Assembly: GCF_000374845.1 (NCBI RefSeq)
Contig: NZ_KB895418.1
Location: 62,001 to 126,000, forward strand
DNA length: 64,000 nucleotides
Direction: 5' to 3'
Source: Paenibacillus terrigena DSM 21567
Lineage (GTDB): Bacteria; Bacillota; Bacilli; Paenibacillales; Paenibacillaceae
Below, piece by piece: positions 46,007 to 53,325 of this stretch. The stretch's first letter is position 1; the number at the start of each line of letters is the position of its first letter. The notes beneath the pieces were generated by a model that saw only the letters and a program-made list of their open reading frames with translations, searched no databases and was not told the origin of the DNA. The position numbers and the translations under genes are program-made.

Positions 46007-46549
46007 TTACATCGTTTCTTTGGAGCCCCGTGGGAACAAGGTGTAGCTGAAACTGACCAGGAAATCGATGCCCAGAATGAGTGACCAACCGCGTACGATA
46101 TTGAATAGCGCTTCCGTATGGGTCTTATCGTCAACAACGAGGATAATGCCATAGAGTATAGCACAGCCAATCAACCATGCAAGGAGATGAAGCAGCCAGC
46201 CGATACGCTCATGGCGTGCATGGGCTGTACCCGTTTTCGGTTTTTTCACAGGTGCAGGACCATTCGCGAATCGGTATGCGAACCGTTCGTCAGCCCAGCG
46301 AATCATCCGGTGGCCATATGCAATCGAGACGCCAATGTATACGGCTGCGATGCCGTGGGCGAAGGTGGCGACAGCGCCTGATCGTAAATCTAACAATGTC
46401 GCGATTAGCAGGGCAAGGTCGACGACAGGTGTCATGAGCAACAGCCCTGCCCCTAGTTTTTTGCGTTTCAAGATGTAGCGGCAGAAGAGTCCCGCAATGA
46501 CAAATACCCAGAATCCAATTTCACAGCCAATAATGAATGCAGTAATCAT
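46007..46549 (-). CDS. Integral membrane protein, YmcC-like
   Basis: 180 aa with about five hydrophobic segments (FIIGCEIGFWVFVIAGLFC, LLLMTPVVDLALLIATLL, AHGIAAVYIGVSIAYGH, LHLLAWLIGCAILYGII, SLILGIDFLVSFSYTLF). Divergent from a TetR gene; in B. subtilis the pair ymcC-pksA has, as I recall, the same neighbourhood type. Molecular function unknown. It is probably repressed through the palindromes in the intergenic region. Confidence 0.7.
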   Translation of the reverse strand: MITAFIIGCEIGFWVFVIAGLFCRYILKRKKLGAGLLLMTPVVDLALLIATLLDLRSGAVATFAHGIAAVYIGVSIAYGHRMIRWADERFAYRFANGPAPVKKPKTGTAHARHERIGWLLHLLAWLIGCAILYGIILVVDDKTHTEALFNIVRGWSLILGIDFLVSFSYTLFPRGSKETM

Positions 46550-46611
46550 GATTGATCTCCTTTACACAGTAACGGTTGCCTTGTAAGAAAGGAACGCGTC
46601 CGAATTCTTTT

Positions 46612-46660
46612 TAATACAATTGTATTATTTACTCGTCGTTATTTTAGCACGATTGTATTA
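46612..46660. promoter_or_regulatory. TetR-type operators between divergent genes
   Basis: TAATACAATTGTATTA (46612-46627) is a perfect 16-bp palindrome. A second, degenerate copy (46645-46660; TAGCACGA then TTGTATTA) is centred 33 bp away, about three helical turns. The second copy overlaps the tetR -35. Both are probably bound by the TetR-family protein encoded alongside. Confidence 0.65.
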
Positions 46661-46681
46661 AAAAAACAATGGTGATACAAT
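46653..46681 (+). promoter_or_regulatory. Promoter of the TetR gene, apparently giving a leaderless mRNA
   Basis: TTGTAT (46653-46658), 17-bp spacer, TACAAT (46676-46681). The expected start site is at or within a base or two of the ATG at 46688. There is no Shine-Dalgarno sequence at the usual distance. Confidence 0.55.
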
Positions 46682-46687
46682 GAATAC

Positions 46688-47293
46688 ATGCCTAAAATCG
46701 TAAATCATGATAAACGTCGGGAACAACTCGGAGAAGCAGCTTGGCGTGTCATACGCCGTGAAGGTTTGGAAGGAGTAACTGTGCGCAGTGTTGCGGATGA
46801 AGCGGGGATGTCCCTCGGTTCACTGCGGCATTATTTCGTGACACAGTCCGAGCTGCTCGCATTTTCGATGCGAATGGTCTCCGATCGCGTCAATCAACGT
46901 ATTGCTAAGTTACCGTTTAACGGCGATCCTCGCCACGATATCGAATTGGTCATTGGGGAGATTATGCCGCTTGACGAAGAACGGCTTGCCGAATCGGAGG
47001 TCTGGATTTCGTTTACCGGACGAGCGATGGTCGATCCTACCTTCAGAGCCCTTAGTCTGGAGGTGCATGAATCACTATATGACGGGTTTCGTCGGATGAT
47101 TAATGTACTCATTCAGTTGAATTTAACGAATGAAGGAATCGATGCTGAGCTGGAGACACGTCGATTGCATGCCCTAGTGGATGGTCTTGTCATTCATAGC
47201 ATTACGAATGCAGAGCGACATGATCCGGATGAAATGTGGCGCGTCGTGAAGCTTCATTTAGACCAGCTCATCGTGAACGAATATAAACCGTAG
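46688..47293 (+). CDS. TetR-family transcriptional regulator, PksA/BetI-like
   Basis: 201 aa. N-terminal HTH (about 25-50; VTVRSVADEAGMSLGSLRHYF), then a BetI-type C-terminal helical ligand domain (RLHALVDGLVIHSITN). It likely represses itself and the divergent membrane protein gene via the AATACAATTGTATT sites. Ligand unknown. Confidence 0.9.
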   Translation: MPKIVNHDKRREQLGEAAWRVIRREGLEGVTVRSVADEAGMSLGSLRHYFVTQSELLAFSMRMVSDRVNQRIAKLPFNGDPRHDIELVIGEIMPLDEERLAESEVWISFTGRAMVDPTFRALSLEVHESLYDGFRRMINVLIQLNLTNEGIDAELETRRLHALVDGLVIHSITNAERHDPDEMWRVVKLHLDQLIVNEYKP

Positions 47294-47305
47294 TCTCGTA
47301 AAGTG

Positions 47306-47370
47306 GAGTGCCTTAAATAGAAGATCACCGCTATAGGACGGTACAGGTCATCTTCTTAGGGCGCTCTTTC
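47306..47370 (+). terminator. Long hairpin terminator after the TetR gene
   Basis: GAGTGCCTTAA (47306-47316) pairs with TTAGGGCGCTC (47356-47366) with G-U pairs; inside, AGAAGATCACC pairs largely with GGTCATCTTCT. A short T run follows. Confidence 0.6.
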
Positions 47371-47449
47371 TGTGTTAAAATAGAGAAACGTGGATGGGTA
47401 CATAGCACGTGGGTTATTAAGGTTGAGAGAGTTAAGAGGTGTAGTTCGT

Positions 47450-48082
47450 ATGGAAGAAGTGGATATGCTAGAATTCGAGCGTGAATATGCAGCGCAGAAC
47501 TATAAAAGGATTGCTGGAATTGATGAAGTCGGACGAGGGTGCATGTTCGGAGATGTCGTTGCAGCGGCGGTGATCTTAGAAGAAGGTCTTGAAATTGAAG
47601 GGATCAATGATTCGAAGAAGTTAACGGAGAAGAAACGCAACACACTCTATGATGTGATTATCGAGCAAGCTGTTGCCTATGCCATCGTAAGGATTGATGC
47701 GGAGACGGTGGATCGGATCAATATTAAACAAGCAGCAAGACTTGCGATGAAGCAAGCGGTAGAGCAGCTATCTGTAGCGCCGGATTTCCTGTTAGTTGAT
47801 GCAGAAAAGGTGGATTGCGACCTCCCTCAGCTCGCGCTTGTGAAAGGGGACGCACGAAGTCAGTCGATCGCGGCGGCTTCGATTTTGGCAAAAGTAACAC
47901 GTGATCGTCTTTGTGTGGAGGAATGGGATGCGATGTATCCCGAGTATGGAATTGCGATCCATAAAGGATATGGGACGAAGCTTCATCGGGAGAAAATTGC
48001 GACACTTGGACCGACACCGATGCATCGTAAGTCGTTCATTCGTAATATTTTGGCTGAATTAGAACAGCCTGTTTTGTTCTAA
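47450..48082 (+). CDS. rnhB: Ribonuclease HII
   Basis: 210 aa from the ATG at 47450 (AGAGGTG 8 nt upstream); the open frame continues to 47390 without homology. Cleaves RNA in RNA-DNA hybrids and single ribonucleotides in DNA. Catalytic acidic residues are in GIDEVGRG, LLVDAEKV and AKVTRDRL; the C-terminal HKGYGTKLHREKIATLGPTP is conserved. The segment after GRG reads CMFGDVV instead of the common PLAGPVV. Confidence 0.94.
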   Translation: MEEVDMLEFEREYAAQNYKRIAGIDEVGRGCMFGDVVAAAVILEEGLEIEGINDSKKLTEKKRNTLYDVIIEQAVAYAIVRIDAETVDRINIKQAARLAMKQAVEQLSVAPDFLLVDAEKVDCDLPQLALVKGDARSQSIAAASILAKVTRDRLCVEEWDAMYPEYGIAIHKGYGTKLHREKIATLGPTPMHRKSFIRNILAELEQPVLF

Positions 48083-48192
48083 ATGGTCGCTTTCGTATCG
48101 TCATGATCTGGAGCGATTCGACCGATAAATAGAATAGAGATGACTCTCGAATGCCGTCGCTTAAGAAGAGAGGGACGAGGAGGGATATAGGA

Positions 48193-50202
48193 ATGAATAT
48201 CGGACAAATGGTTCGCGGTCTGCTCGGGGATGTGAAACCGGGGGATGCGAAGCAAGTAGAATTAAAGCCGGGTCAAGTCGTTCGTGGCGTCGTTACGGAA
48301 GTGTCAGAGGATGGTCAAGAAGCGGTAATGAATATAAACGGTACGCAGGTGAAGGCCAAATTGGAAACACCTCTAGCACCGGGACAGACAACCATGCTCC
48401 AGGTGCAGCCAGAGACCGAGAATGGGCTAGTCGTACTTAAGCCTTTGCAATCCTCACCAGGTGTGCCGATCGCCGAGCAATCGATTGGGGATGTACTTAA
48501 ATCCGTTGGCTTGCCGGATCAGAAGTGGGCACGCGAGCTCGTACAGTTGATGCAGCAAAATGGTGTGCCCATCATGAAGGAAACGGCGGAGCAGATGCGT
48601 GCTGTTATGGCGCAGATTCCGCAAGGAATCTCGCAAGAAGATTGGATGCAGGCTTCTTCGCTTGCTTTCAAACGAGGTCTCCCGCTGACGCAAGAGACGG
48701 TGAAGGCGCTGCATCAAGTGTTGTTCGGCAAGCCGCTTACGCAGCTGCTTGCCACGCTCCAGCTCCAGCTCGCGGACGCGCTGGAGCAGCAGCCCGCCGC
48801 GCCGCAGGCACCGCGCGGCGCGAGCCCAGCCCCGCCGCCTATGGCAGGCGGGGCCACTGCCCCCGCGCAAGCGCCAGCTTCGCTTGGCGGCGCGCGCGCA
48901 GGCACAGCACCGCTGCTGCTGACGCAGGCAGCAGCGGTGCTGCAAGAGCTTGCCGCGGCTGCGCAGCCCGCGGCGGGGGCGCCTATCGCGGCCGGCACAG
49001 CCGCCGCGCCAGCTCTGGCGCAAGCTGCGCCACGGGCGAATGCCCCGAGCGCAGCAGCGCAGGGTTTGGGTGCGCCAGCTTCGCAAGGCTCACTGGGCGG
49101 AGCCGCAGCGAGCGAAGCTGCTGCGGCCATGCGGGCCCCGGCAGCCCCGGCTGAGCCGGGGGCTGCGCGGACCGTGCCCGCCGCGGCGCATAGCGAAGCA
49201 GCGCCACTGCCGGCATCACCGCAAGGGCCGCAATCCGCCATGCGTATAGCACCGCAGCATTCGGCGGCATCGGCAACACCTGCAGCATCGTTGCAAGGCG
49301 CTGCTTTGCAAGAGCAGCAGAATGCTACAGCGAATTCAGCTTCAGTCGTGTCTGTATCAACCGAAGGAGATGCTCTGCCACAGAAGGCCATGCAAGAACC
49401 ATGGATTGGTCGTGTGCTGAAACTGCTTGGCGTAGAGCATGAGCAGACAACGTGGAAGTCGTTGGAAGCATCAACGTTACCCCAAGGAACAGCGACGAAG
49501 GGACATGACCCCGCTGTACCTATCCAAAATGCTAATCTGGGATCGGGTACACAGCAAGCACAGGAGCTCGCGAAATTGGTAAGGTCAACAGCTGAGCTTC
49601 CGTTGAATGTTGTGCCATTACCACATGCTTCGGGGGCAGCACAGACGTCGCCCGAGAATCTCAAACTGGTCCTTTTACAACTTATACAATCCGAGGATGT
49701 GCCACCTGCGATGAAGGATACAGCGCAGCAGCTCATTAACCAAATTACAGGTCAGCAATTAATGTTATCGAATGATCGGAGTGCTCCCTTTGCTCACGTG
49801 AGTCTATTTATACCACTCAAGAATACCGAAGGCGAAGAGACGGCAACGGTACATATCCAGACGCGCAAAGGTAAACGAGGCGATCTGGATGCGGGGAATT
49901 GTCACCTCTGGTTTGATTTGAACTTACGGGCCTTAGGCCGAACGATTGCTGATGTGAATGTCGTCGATCATATCGTGTCGCTGAAGCTGCTCAATGATCA
50001 AGAGTGGCTCGGTCCTATGGTCCAAGAGCGACGTTCAGAAATGGAGACTGCGCTCTCGCATATCGGATATCAATTAATTTCGTTACAGACGGCTCCTGTT
50101 CCAGTACAGCAAGAACCATCGAAATCGGCGGCTGTACTGGGAGATCATCCGGCTGCGGCCTATACACCATCAGCCTATAAAGGAGTGGATCTTCTCGTAT
50201 GA
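48193..50202 (+). CDS. ylqG: YlqG-like protein with FliK-type C-terminus and Ala/Pro-rich linker
   Basis: 669 aa from the ATG at 48193 (GAGGAGG upstream). The N-terminal about 180 residues include a small beta domain (VRGVVTEVSEDGQEAVMNI). Residues about 190-380 are almost pure Ala/Pro/Gln/Gly, encoded by very GC-rich DNA unlike the neighbourhood. The C-terminal about 130 residues (FIPLKNTEGEETATVHIQTR, HLWFDLNLRALGRTIADVNV) resemble the FliK hook-length-control C-terminal fold. The ylqG name follows its position between rnhB and ylqH; no secretion signal seen. Overlaps ylqH by 4 nt. Confidence 0.75.
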   Translation: MNIGQMVRGLLGDVKPGDAKQVELKPGQVVRGVVTEVSEDGQEAVMNINGTQVKAKLETPLAPGQTTMLQVQPETENGLVVLKPLQSSPGVPIAEQSIGDVLKSVGLPDQKWARELVQLMQQNGVPIMKETAEQMRAVMAQIPQGISQEDWMQASSLAFKRGLPLTQETVKALHQVLFGKPLTQLLATLQLQLADALEQQPAAPQAPRGASPAPPPMAGGATAPAQAPASLGGARAGTAPLLLTQAAAVLQELAAAAQPAAGAPIAAGTAAAPALAQAAPRANAPSAAAQGLGAPASQGSLGGAAASEAAAAMRAPAAPAEPGAARTVPAAAHSEAAPLPASPQGPQSAMRIAPQHSAASATPAASLQGAALQEQQNATANSASVVSVSTEGDALPQKAMQEPWIGRVLKLLGVEHEQTTWKSLEASTLPQGTATKGHDPAVPIQNANLGSGTQQAQELAKLVRSTAELPLNVVPLPHASGAAQTSPENLKLVLLQLIQSEDVPPAMKDTAQQLINQITGQQLMLSNDRSAPFAHVSLFIPLKNTEGEETATVHIQTRKGKRGDLDAGNCHLWFDLNLRALGRTIADVNVVDHIVSLKLLNDQEWLGPMVQERRSEMETALSHIGYQLISLQTAPVPVQQEPSKSAAVLGDHPAAAYTPSAYKGVDLLV

Positions 50203-50516
50203 ACCGGGTGAACCCGAAGCAAGAATCTTTGCCCGAAGGCGTCCACTTCAAGAAAGCCGTTGCGCTAAAGTATGAGCCAGGTCTTGCAGAAGCGCCTAAG
50301 ATCATTGCCAAGGGACGAGGCCATCTCGCCCAAGCCATTCTTGATAAAGCCAAAGAAAGTGGCGTCGCCATTCAAGAAGATCCGTCGCTTGTCGAGGTGC
50401 TCTCGAAGCTAGATGTTGATCAACAAATTCCTGCGGAGCTGTACCAGCTTGTTGCAGAAATTCTCAGCTTCGTCTATCGAACAGATCAAAATGCAGATCG
50501 TAGGCAAGAGTCATGA
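50199..50516 (+). CDS. ylqH: YlqH, stand-alone FlhB/EscU C-terminal-like protein
   Basis: 105 aa. It matches the cytoplasmic domain of the flagellar export gate FlhB downstream of the autocleavage site: KKAVALKYEPGLAEAPKIIAK, GHLAQAILDKAKESGVAIQE, QQIPAELYQLVAEILSFVYR. The NPTH cleavage motif and membrane part are absent; it begins about where the self-cleaved fragment would. Translationally coupled (ATGA) to a FliK-like protein, the natural partner of FlhB-C in substrate-specificity switching. Confidence 0.9.
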   Translation: MNRVNPKQESLPEGVHFKKAVALKYEPGLAEAPKIIAKGRGHLAQAILDKAKESGVAIQEDPSLVEVLSKLDVDQQIPAELYQLVAEILSFVYRTDQNADRRQES

Positions 50517-50869
50517 ATCGTAGAGCACTCGGTGCAGAAGCAGAGAAATTAGCAGAACAGTATCTTCGCGCACAAGGATATCTTTTCATGGCACGGAATT
50601 GGCGGTGTCGCAGCGGGGAGATTGATCTTATTTTTCGAGATGAAGGGGTTATCGTATTCGTCGAGGTACGAAGCCGTTCGAATACATCGCGTTATGGGAC
50701 GGCGATAGAGTCCATTGATGCCCGGAAGCAGCGGCAGGTGCGTGGGACGGCAGAGGTATTTCTCTACCAACAGCGATTATCAGCGAATGCAGTTCGGTTC
50801 GATGTCATTACCGTTCATTTTCAAGGAGATAACGATCCAGAATTGAAGCATTGGCATGAAGCTTTCTAA
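50513..50869 (+). CDS. yraN: YraN family (UPF0102) endonuclease-like protein
   Basis: 118 aa, ATGA overlap with ylqH. Endonuclease-like core: RRALGAEAEKLAEQYLRAQG, the acidic GEIDLIFRDEGVIVFVEVRSR (predicted Asp/Glu-x-Lys-like site) and VRFDVITVHF. The family is widespread and is thought to bind or cut nucleic acid, but its role is not established. Confidence 0.93.
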   Translation: MNRRALGAEAEKLAEQYLRAQGYLFMARNWRCRSGEIDLIFRDEGVIVFVEVRSRSNTSRYGTAIESIDARKQRQVRGTAEVFLYQQRLSANAVRFDVITVHFQGDNDPELKHWHEAF

Positions 50870-50896
50870 AGGATTCGAGGAGAGAAGGGATATGAG

Positions 50897-51562
50897 ATGA
50901 AACAAACAGTGGCTGCACTACATAAGGAAATCGTTAAGACACTAGAACTTCAATATGTTGTCTACTTGCCGACTGACTTTAATCCAAATGCTGAGAAGAA
51001 ATGGCCAATGATTTATTTCCTGCACGGCATCAATCAACGCGGTTCAGATATAGAACTGGTCAAGAAATACGGGATACCGAACAATCTGGAAGCAGGCGAA
51101 GAGCTTCCGTTTATTGTGGTCTGTCCTCAGTGCCCGGCAGGTTCGTTCTGGCCGCTAGAGAATGATGCATTGATGGCTCTGCTCGCTGAGATTGTAGAAC
51201 AATATCCTGTAGATCAAGACCGGATTTATTTGACAGGTTATAGTATGGGCGGCTATGGCTCATGGGATTTGGCATTGAACTATCCCGATACGTTTGCGGC
51301 TGTTGCGCCAGTCTGCGGCGGGCTTGTACCAGGACGTAACCCTGAAGGATTGAAGTCATTGCCGATATGGACGTTTCACGGAGATCAAGACAGCGTGGTT
51401 CCGATACAGGAATCCAAAATGATCGTACATGCACTCGAATCCATGGGTTCCTCGGTGAAATTTACGATCTATCCGGGTGTGGACCATGACTCTTGGACAG
51501 AGACCTATCGGAATCCCGAACTGTATGCGTGGTTCTTGCAGCATGTCCGGACTTCGCAATAA
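50897..51562 (+). CDS. Alpha/beta hydrolase, esterase/peptidase-like
   Basis: 221 aa, no signal peptide. Oxyanion-type segment MIYFLHGINQRG, nucleophile elbow GYSMGGYGSW (Ser), acid in FHGDQDSVVP (Asp) and histidine in GVDHDSW give a complete triad. It resembles the phospholipase/carboxylesterase and prolyl oligopeptidase-like group; substrate unknown. ATG preceded by AGGAGAGAAGGG at slightly long spacing. Confidence 0.87.
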   Translation: MKQTVAALHKEIVKTLELQYVVYLPTDFNPNAEKKWPMIYFLHGINQRGSDIELVKKYGIPNNLEAGEELPFIVVCPQCPAGSFWPLENDALMALLAEIVEQYPVDQDRIYLTGYSMGGYGSWDLALNYPDTFAAVAPVCGGLVPGRNPEGLKSLPIWTFHGDQDSVVPIQESKMIVHALESMGSSVKFTIYPGVDHDSWTETYRNPELYAWFLQHVRTSQ

Positions 51563-51574
51563 TGTAATTTGAAG

Positions 51575-51628
51575 AAGAGTCATCCTATCACAGTTCTTTG
51601 AGATCTGGACGAGATGACTCTTTATCAT
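51575..51628 (+). terminator. Probable terminator after the esterase gene
   Basis: AAGAGTCATC (51575-51584) pairs with GATGACTCTT (51613-51622) around a large loop; followed by TATCATTT, a weak T tract. Confidence 0.5.
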
Positions 51629-51706
51629 TTGTGCTTACGAGAGAACGATAGAGTTCCATCTAGTAGTAAAATAATGTAAAATATATAAGAGAGAGGGGAG
51701 ATTTCA

Positions 51707-52972
51707 TTGTTCAATCGCAAGTCTATTCGTCGTGCAATTCTATTATTTCTAAGTCTATCCATGTTATTCGTAGGATTCCCTGCAACACATGTAAGTGCAG
51801 CATCCACCGAGACGCGCATTCTGCTTGATGGTTACGAGCTGCCATTCTCGGCTGCGCCCACGGTAATTCAGGGCAGTACGATGGTGCCATTTCGCAGTAT
51901 TGCTGAAGCTTTGAACATTTCAGTGGAATGGAATGCGAAGGCGCAGACGATTACGGCTAGAAGTCAAGGCGTGTCTGAAGCAACGACAGTGATTCTAACT
52001 CTGAATAAGAAGCAAGCCATCGTGAACGGGAGCGCAGTGAGCATACCGATAGCTCCGGTTCAGTTGAAAGGTACAGTGATGGTGCCACTTAGCTTCTTCA
52101 GCAAACAATTTGGAGCAGAAGTCGCTTGGGATGCGGGGGCCAAGCAAGTTTTGATTACATCTCCGCAGCAATCCTTATATCGATTGGGTTTCTATGCGAT
52201 CTCATCCTTTGCGGAACGTTCTTATGTGAATGAATTTGATGGTGTTGCCTTCGGTTGGGCACGAATTCAAGAAGACGGCACCGTGACAACTTCCGGCAAA
52301 GACTTCTATTGGCCCAAAGCTTCTGGAGATGTGAGTCCAGAATCGATCGTGACAAACGCAGTATCGGCAGGTGTGAAGCCAAGTCTGATGGTATTCGCTG
52401 GAGACCGAGGCGGTGAGCTTACGAAAATGATTGAAGATGAACAGCTTCGTGAGAAAGCGATCACGGATATTGTAACGTTGGCTCAGGATAAAGGCTTTGG
52501 TGGTATTACATTGGACTTCGAAGGCTTAGGATTGACAGGAGATCGGGAGCAAGCCAAGCAGAGCTATACGAAATTCGTGAAGCAGCTTGCTGAGCAAGCG
52601 GGTCCGGCAAATCTTAAGCTTAGTTTAGCACTGCATCCTTTGAATAGCTCCTATAAGGGCTATGATTATAAGGCGATGGGGAAAATCGCAGATCAACTGA
52701 TTATTATGGCCTATGCGTATGAAGGGGAGAAGGAGCCAGAGCCGCTGAAGCGCGTCGATGAGGCGATCAAGCTTGCATTACAGGAGACTTCGAAGGACAA
52801 GTTGTTGCTCGGTATCTCGATGGGCAGTGAAAATGATCAATCGATTTCTAGTAAGATTGGCTTAGCAAAACGATATGACCTCAAAGGGATCGCCATCTGG
52901 CGAATTGGTCTAATCGGTGATACCGCGCTCGCGAAAATGAATCAGAGTACCGTGCGAGAAAGTGGGAAGTAA
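51707..52972 (+). CDS. Secreted copper-amine-oxidase-N-like plus GH18-like protein
   Basis: 421 aa from a TTG with GGGGAG 6 nt upstream. Signal peptide (1-32, HVSAAS). A stalk domain of the copper amine oxidase N-terminal type (about 37-150: LLDGYELPFSAAP, MVPFRSIAEALNISVEW, MVPLSFFSKQFGAEVAWD) is common in Paenibacillus wall proteins. The C-terminal barrel (about 155-415) carries GGITLDFEGLG, which fits the GH18 DxxxDxE-like catalytic strand as in spore germination hydrolases. Likely a cell-wall or chitin-type glycan hydrolase or binder. Confidence 0.85.
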   Translation: MFNRKSIRRAILLFLSLSMLFVGFPATHVSAASTETRILLDGYELPFSAAPTVIQGSTMVPFRSIAEALNISVEWNAKAQTITARSQGVSEATTVILTLNKKQAIVNGSAVSIPIAPVQLKGTVMVPLSFFSKQFGAEVAWDAGAKQVLITSPQQSLYRLGFYAISSFAERSYVNEFDGVAFGWARIQEDGTVTTSGKDFYWPKASGDVSPESIVTNAVSAGVKPSLMVFAGDRGGELTKMIEDEQLREKAITDIVTLAQDKGFGGITLDFEGLGLTGDREQAKQSYTKFVKQLAEQAGPANLKLSLALHPLNSSYKGYDYKAMGKIADQLIIMAYAYEGEKEPEPLKRVDEAIKLALQETSKDKLLLGISMGSENDQSISSKIGLAKRYDLKGIAIWRIGLIGDTALAKMNQSTVRESGK

Positions 52973-52988
52973 ATGTTATAGTGATGAG

Positions 52989-53019
52989 AAAAGGCAGCAC
53001 ACGAGTGCTGCCTTTTTTT
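52989..53019. terminator. Strong terminator between convergent genes
   Basis: AAAAGGCAGCAC (52989-53000), ACGA loop, GTGCTGCCTTTT (53005-53016) and further Ts. The minus strand also has a short T run, so it can serve the leftward YjfB-like gene. Confidence 0.9.
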
Positions 53020-53055
53020 CTCATATAAGAATGTTCAATCCTTATATTCTGAATC

Positions 53056-53232
53056 CTACACCTTCAGATCCAGATTGCCGCCTAAATTCGGTTGAACGCT
53101 TTGCTCCATCATTTTAACGATGTTCTGGCCGTTCTGGGTCGCTTGATCATTGGACATCTTAAGCAATCTGATACCAACAGCCTGAGATAAACTGTTCTGT
53201 TTCATCACTGTGGATAAGGTAGAGATGTTCAT
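53056..53232 (-). CDS. YjfB-family putative motility protein
   Basis: 58 aa from the ATG at 53232 (GAGGAGG 9 nt upstream; the longer frame to 53250 starts inside that region). MNISTLSTVMKQNSLSQAVGIRLLKMS... ends in an NLGGNLDLKV-type tail, typical of the YjfB family; B. subtilis yjfB belongs, as I recall, to the SigD motility regulon. Exact function unknown. Confidence 0.8.
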   Translation of the reverse strand: MNISTLSTVMKQNSLSQAVGIRLLKMSNDQATQNGQNIVKMMEQSVQPNLGGNLDLKV

Positions 53233-53268
53233 CGTTGTTAGCCTCCTCAAAATCGCGTTACTTATCTA

Positions 53269-53276
53269 ATATCGGT
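53269..53276 (-). promoter_or_regulatory. Candidate SigD -10 element for the YjfB-like gene
   Basis: ACCGATAT on the minus strand matches the SigD -10 (GCCGATAT) at 7 of 8 positions, 37 nt upstream of the start. No convincing TAAA -35 is present at the right distance, so this is tentative. Confidence 0.35.
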
Positions 53277-53325
53277 ATGATCAGCGATTCGTGTGAATGC
53301 TACCGAAATATGATAAGAGCGGTAT

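Noticed and set aside
46894-47112. Minus-strand frame within the TetR gene
   Set aside because: Antisense shadow with no start signals.
48454-49736. Long open frames on both strands across the GC-rich ylqG tract (up to 340 codons on the minus strand)
   Set aside because: They arise from stop-poor GC-rich sequence opposite the Ala/Pro linker, are Ala/Cys/Arg-rich, lack ribosome sites and show no domain.
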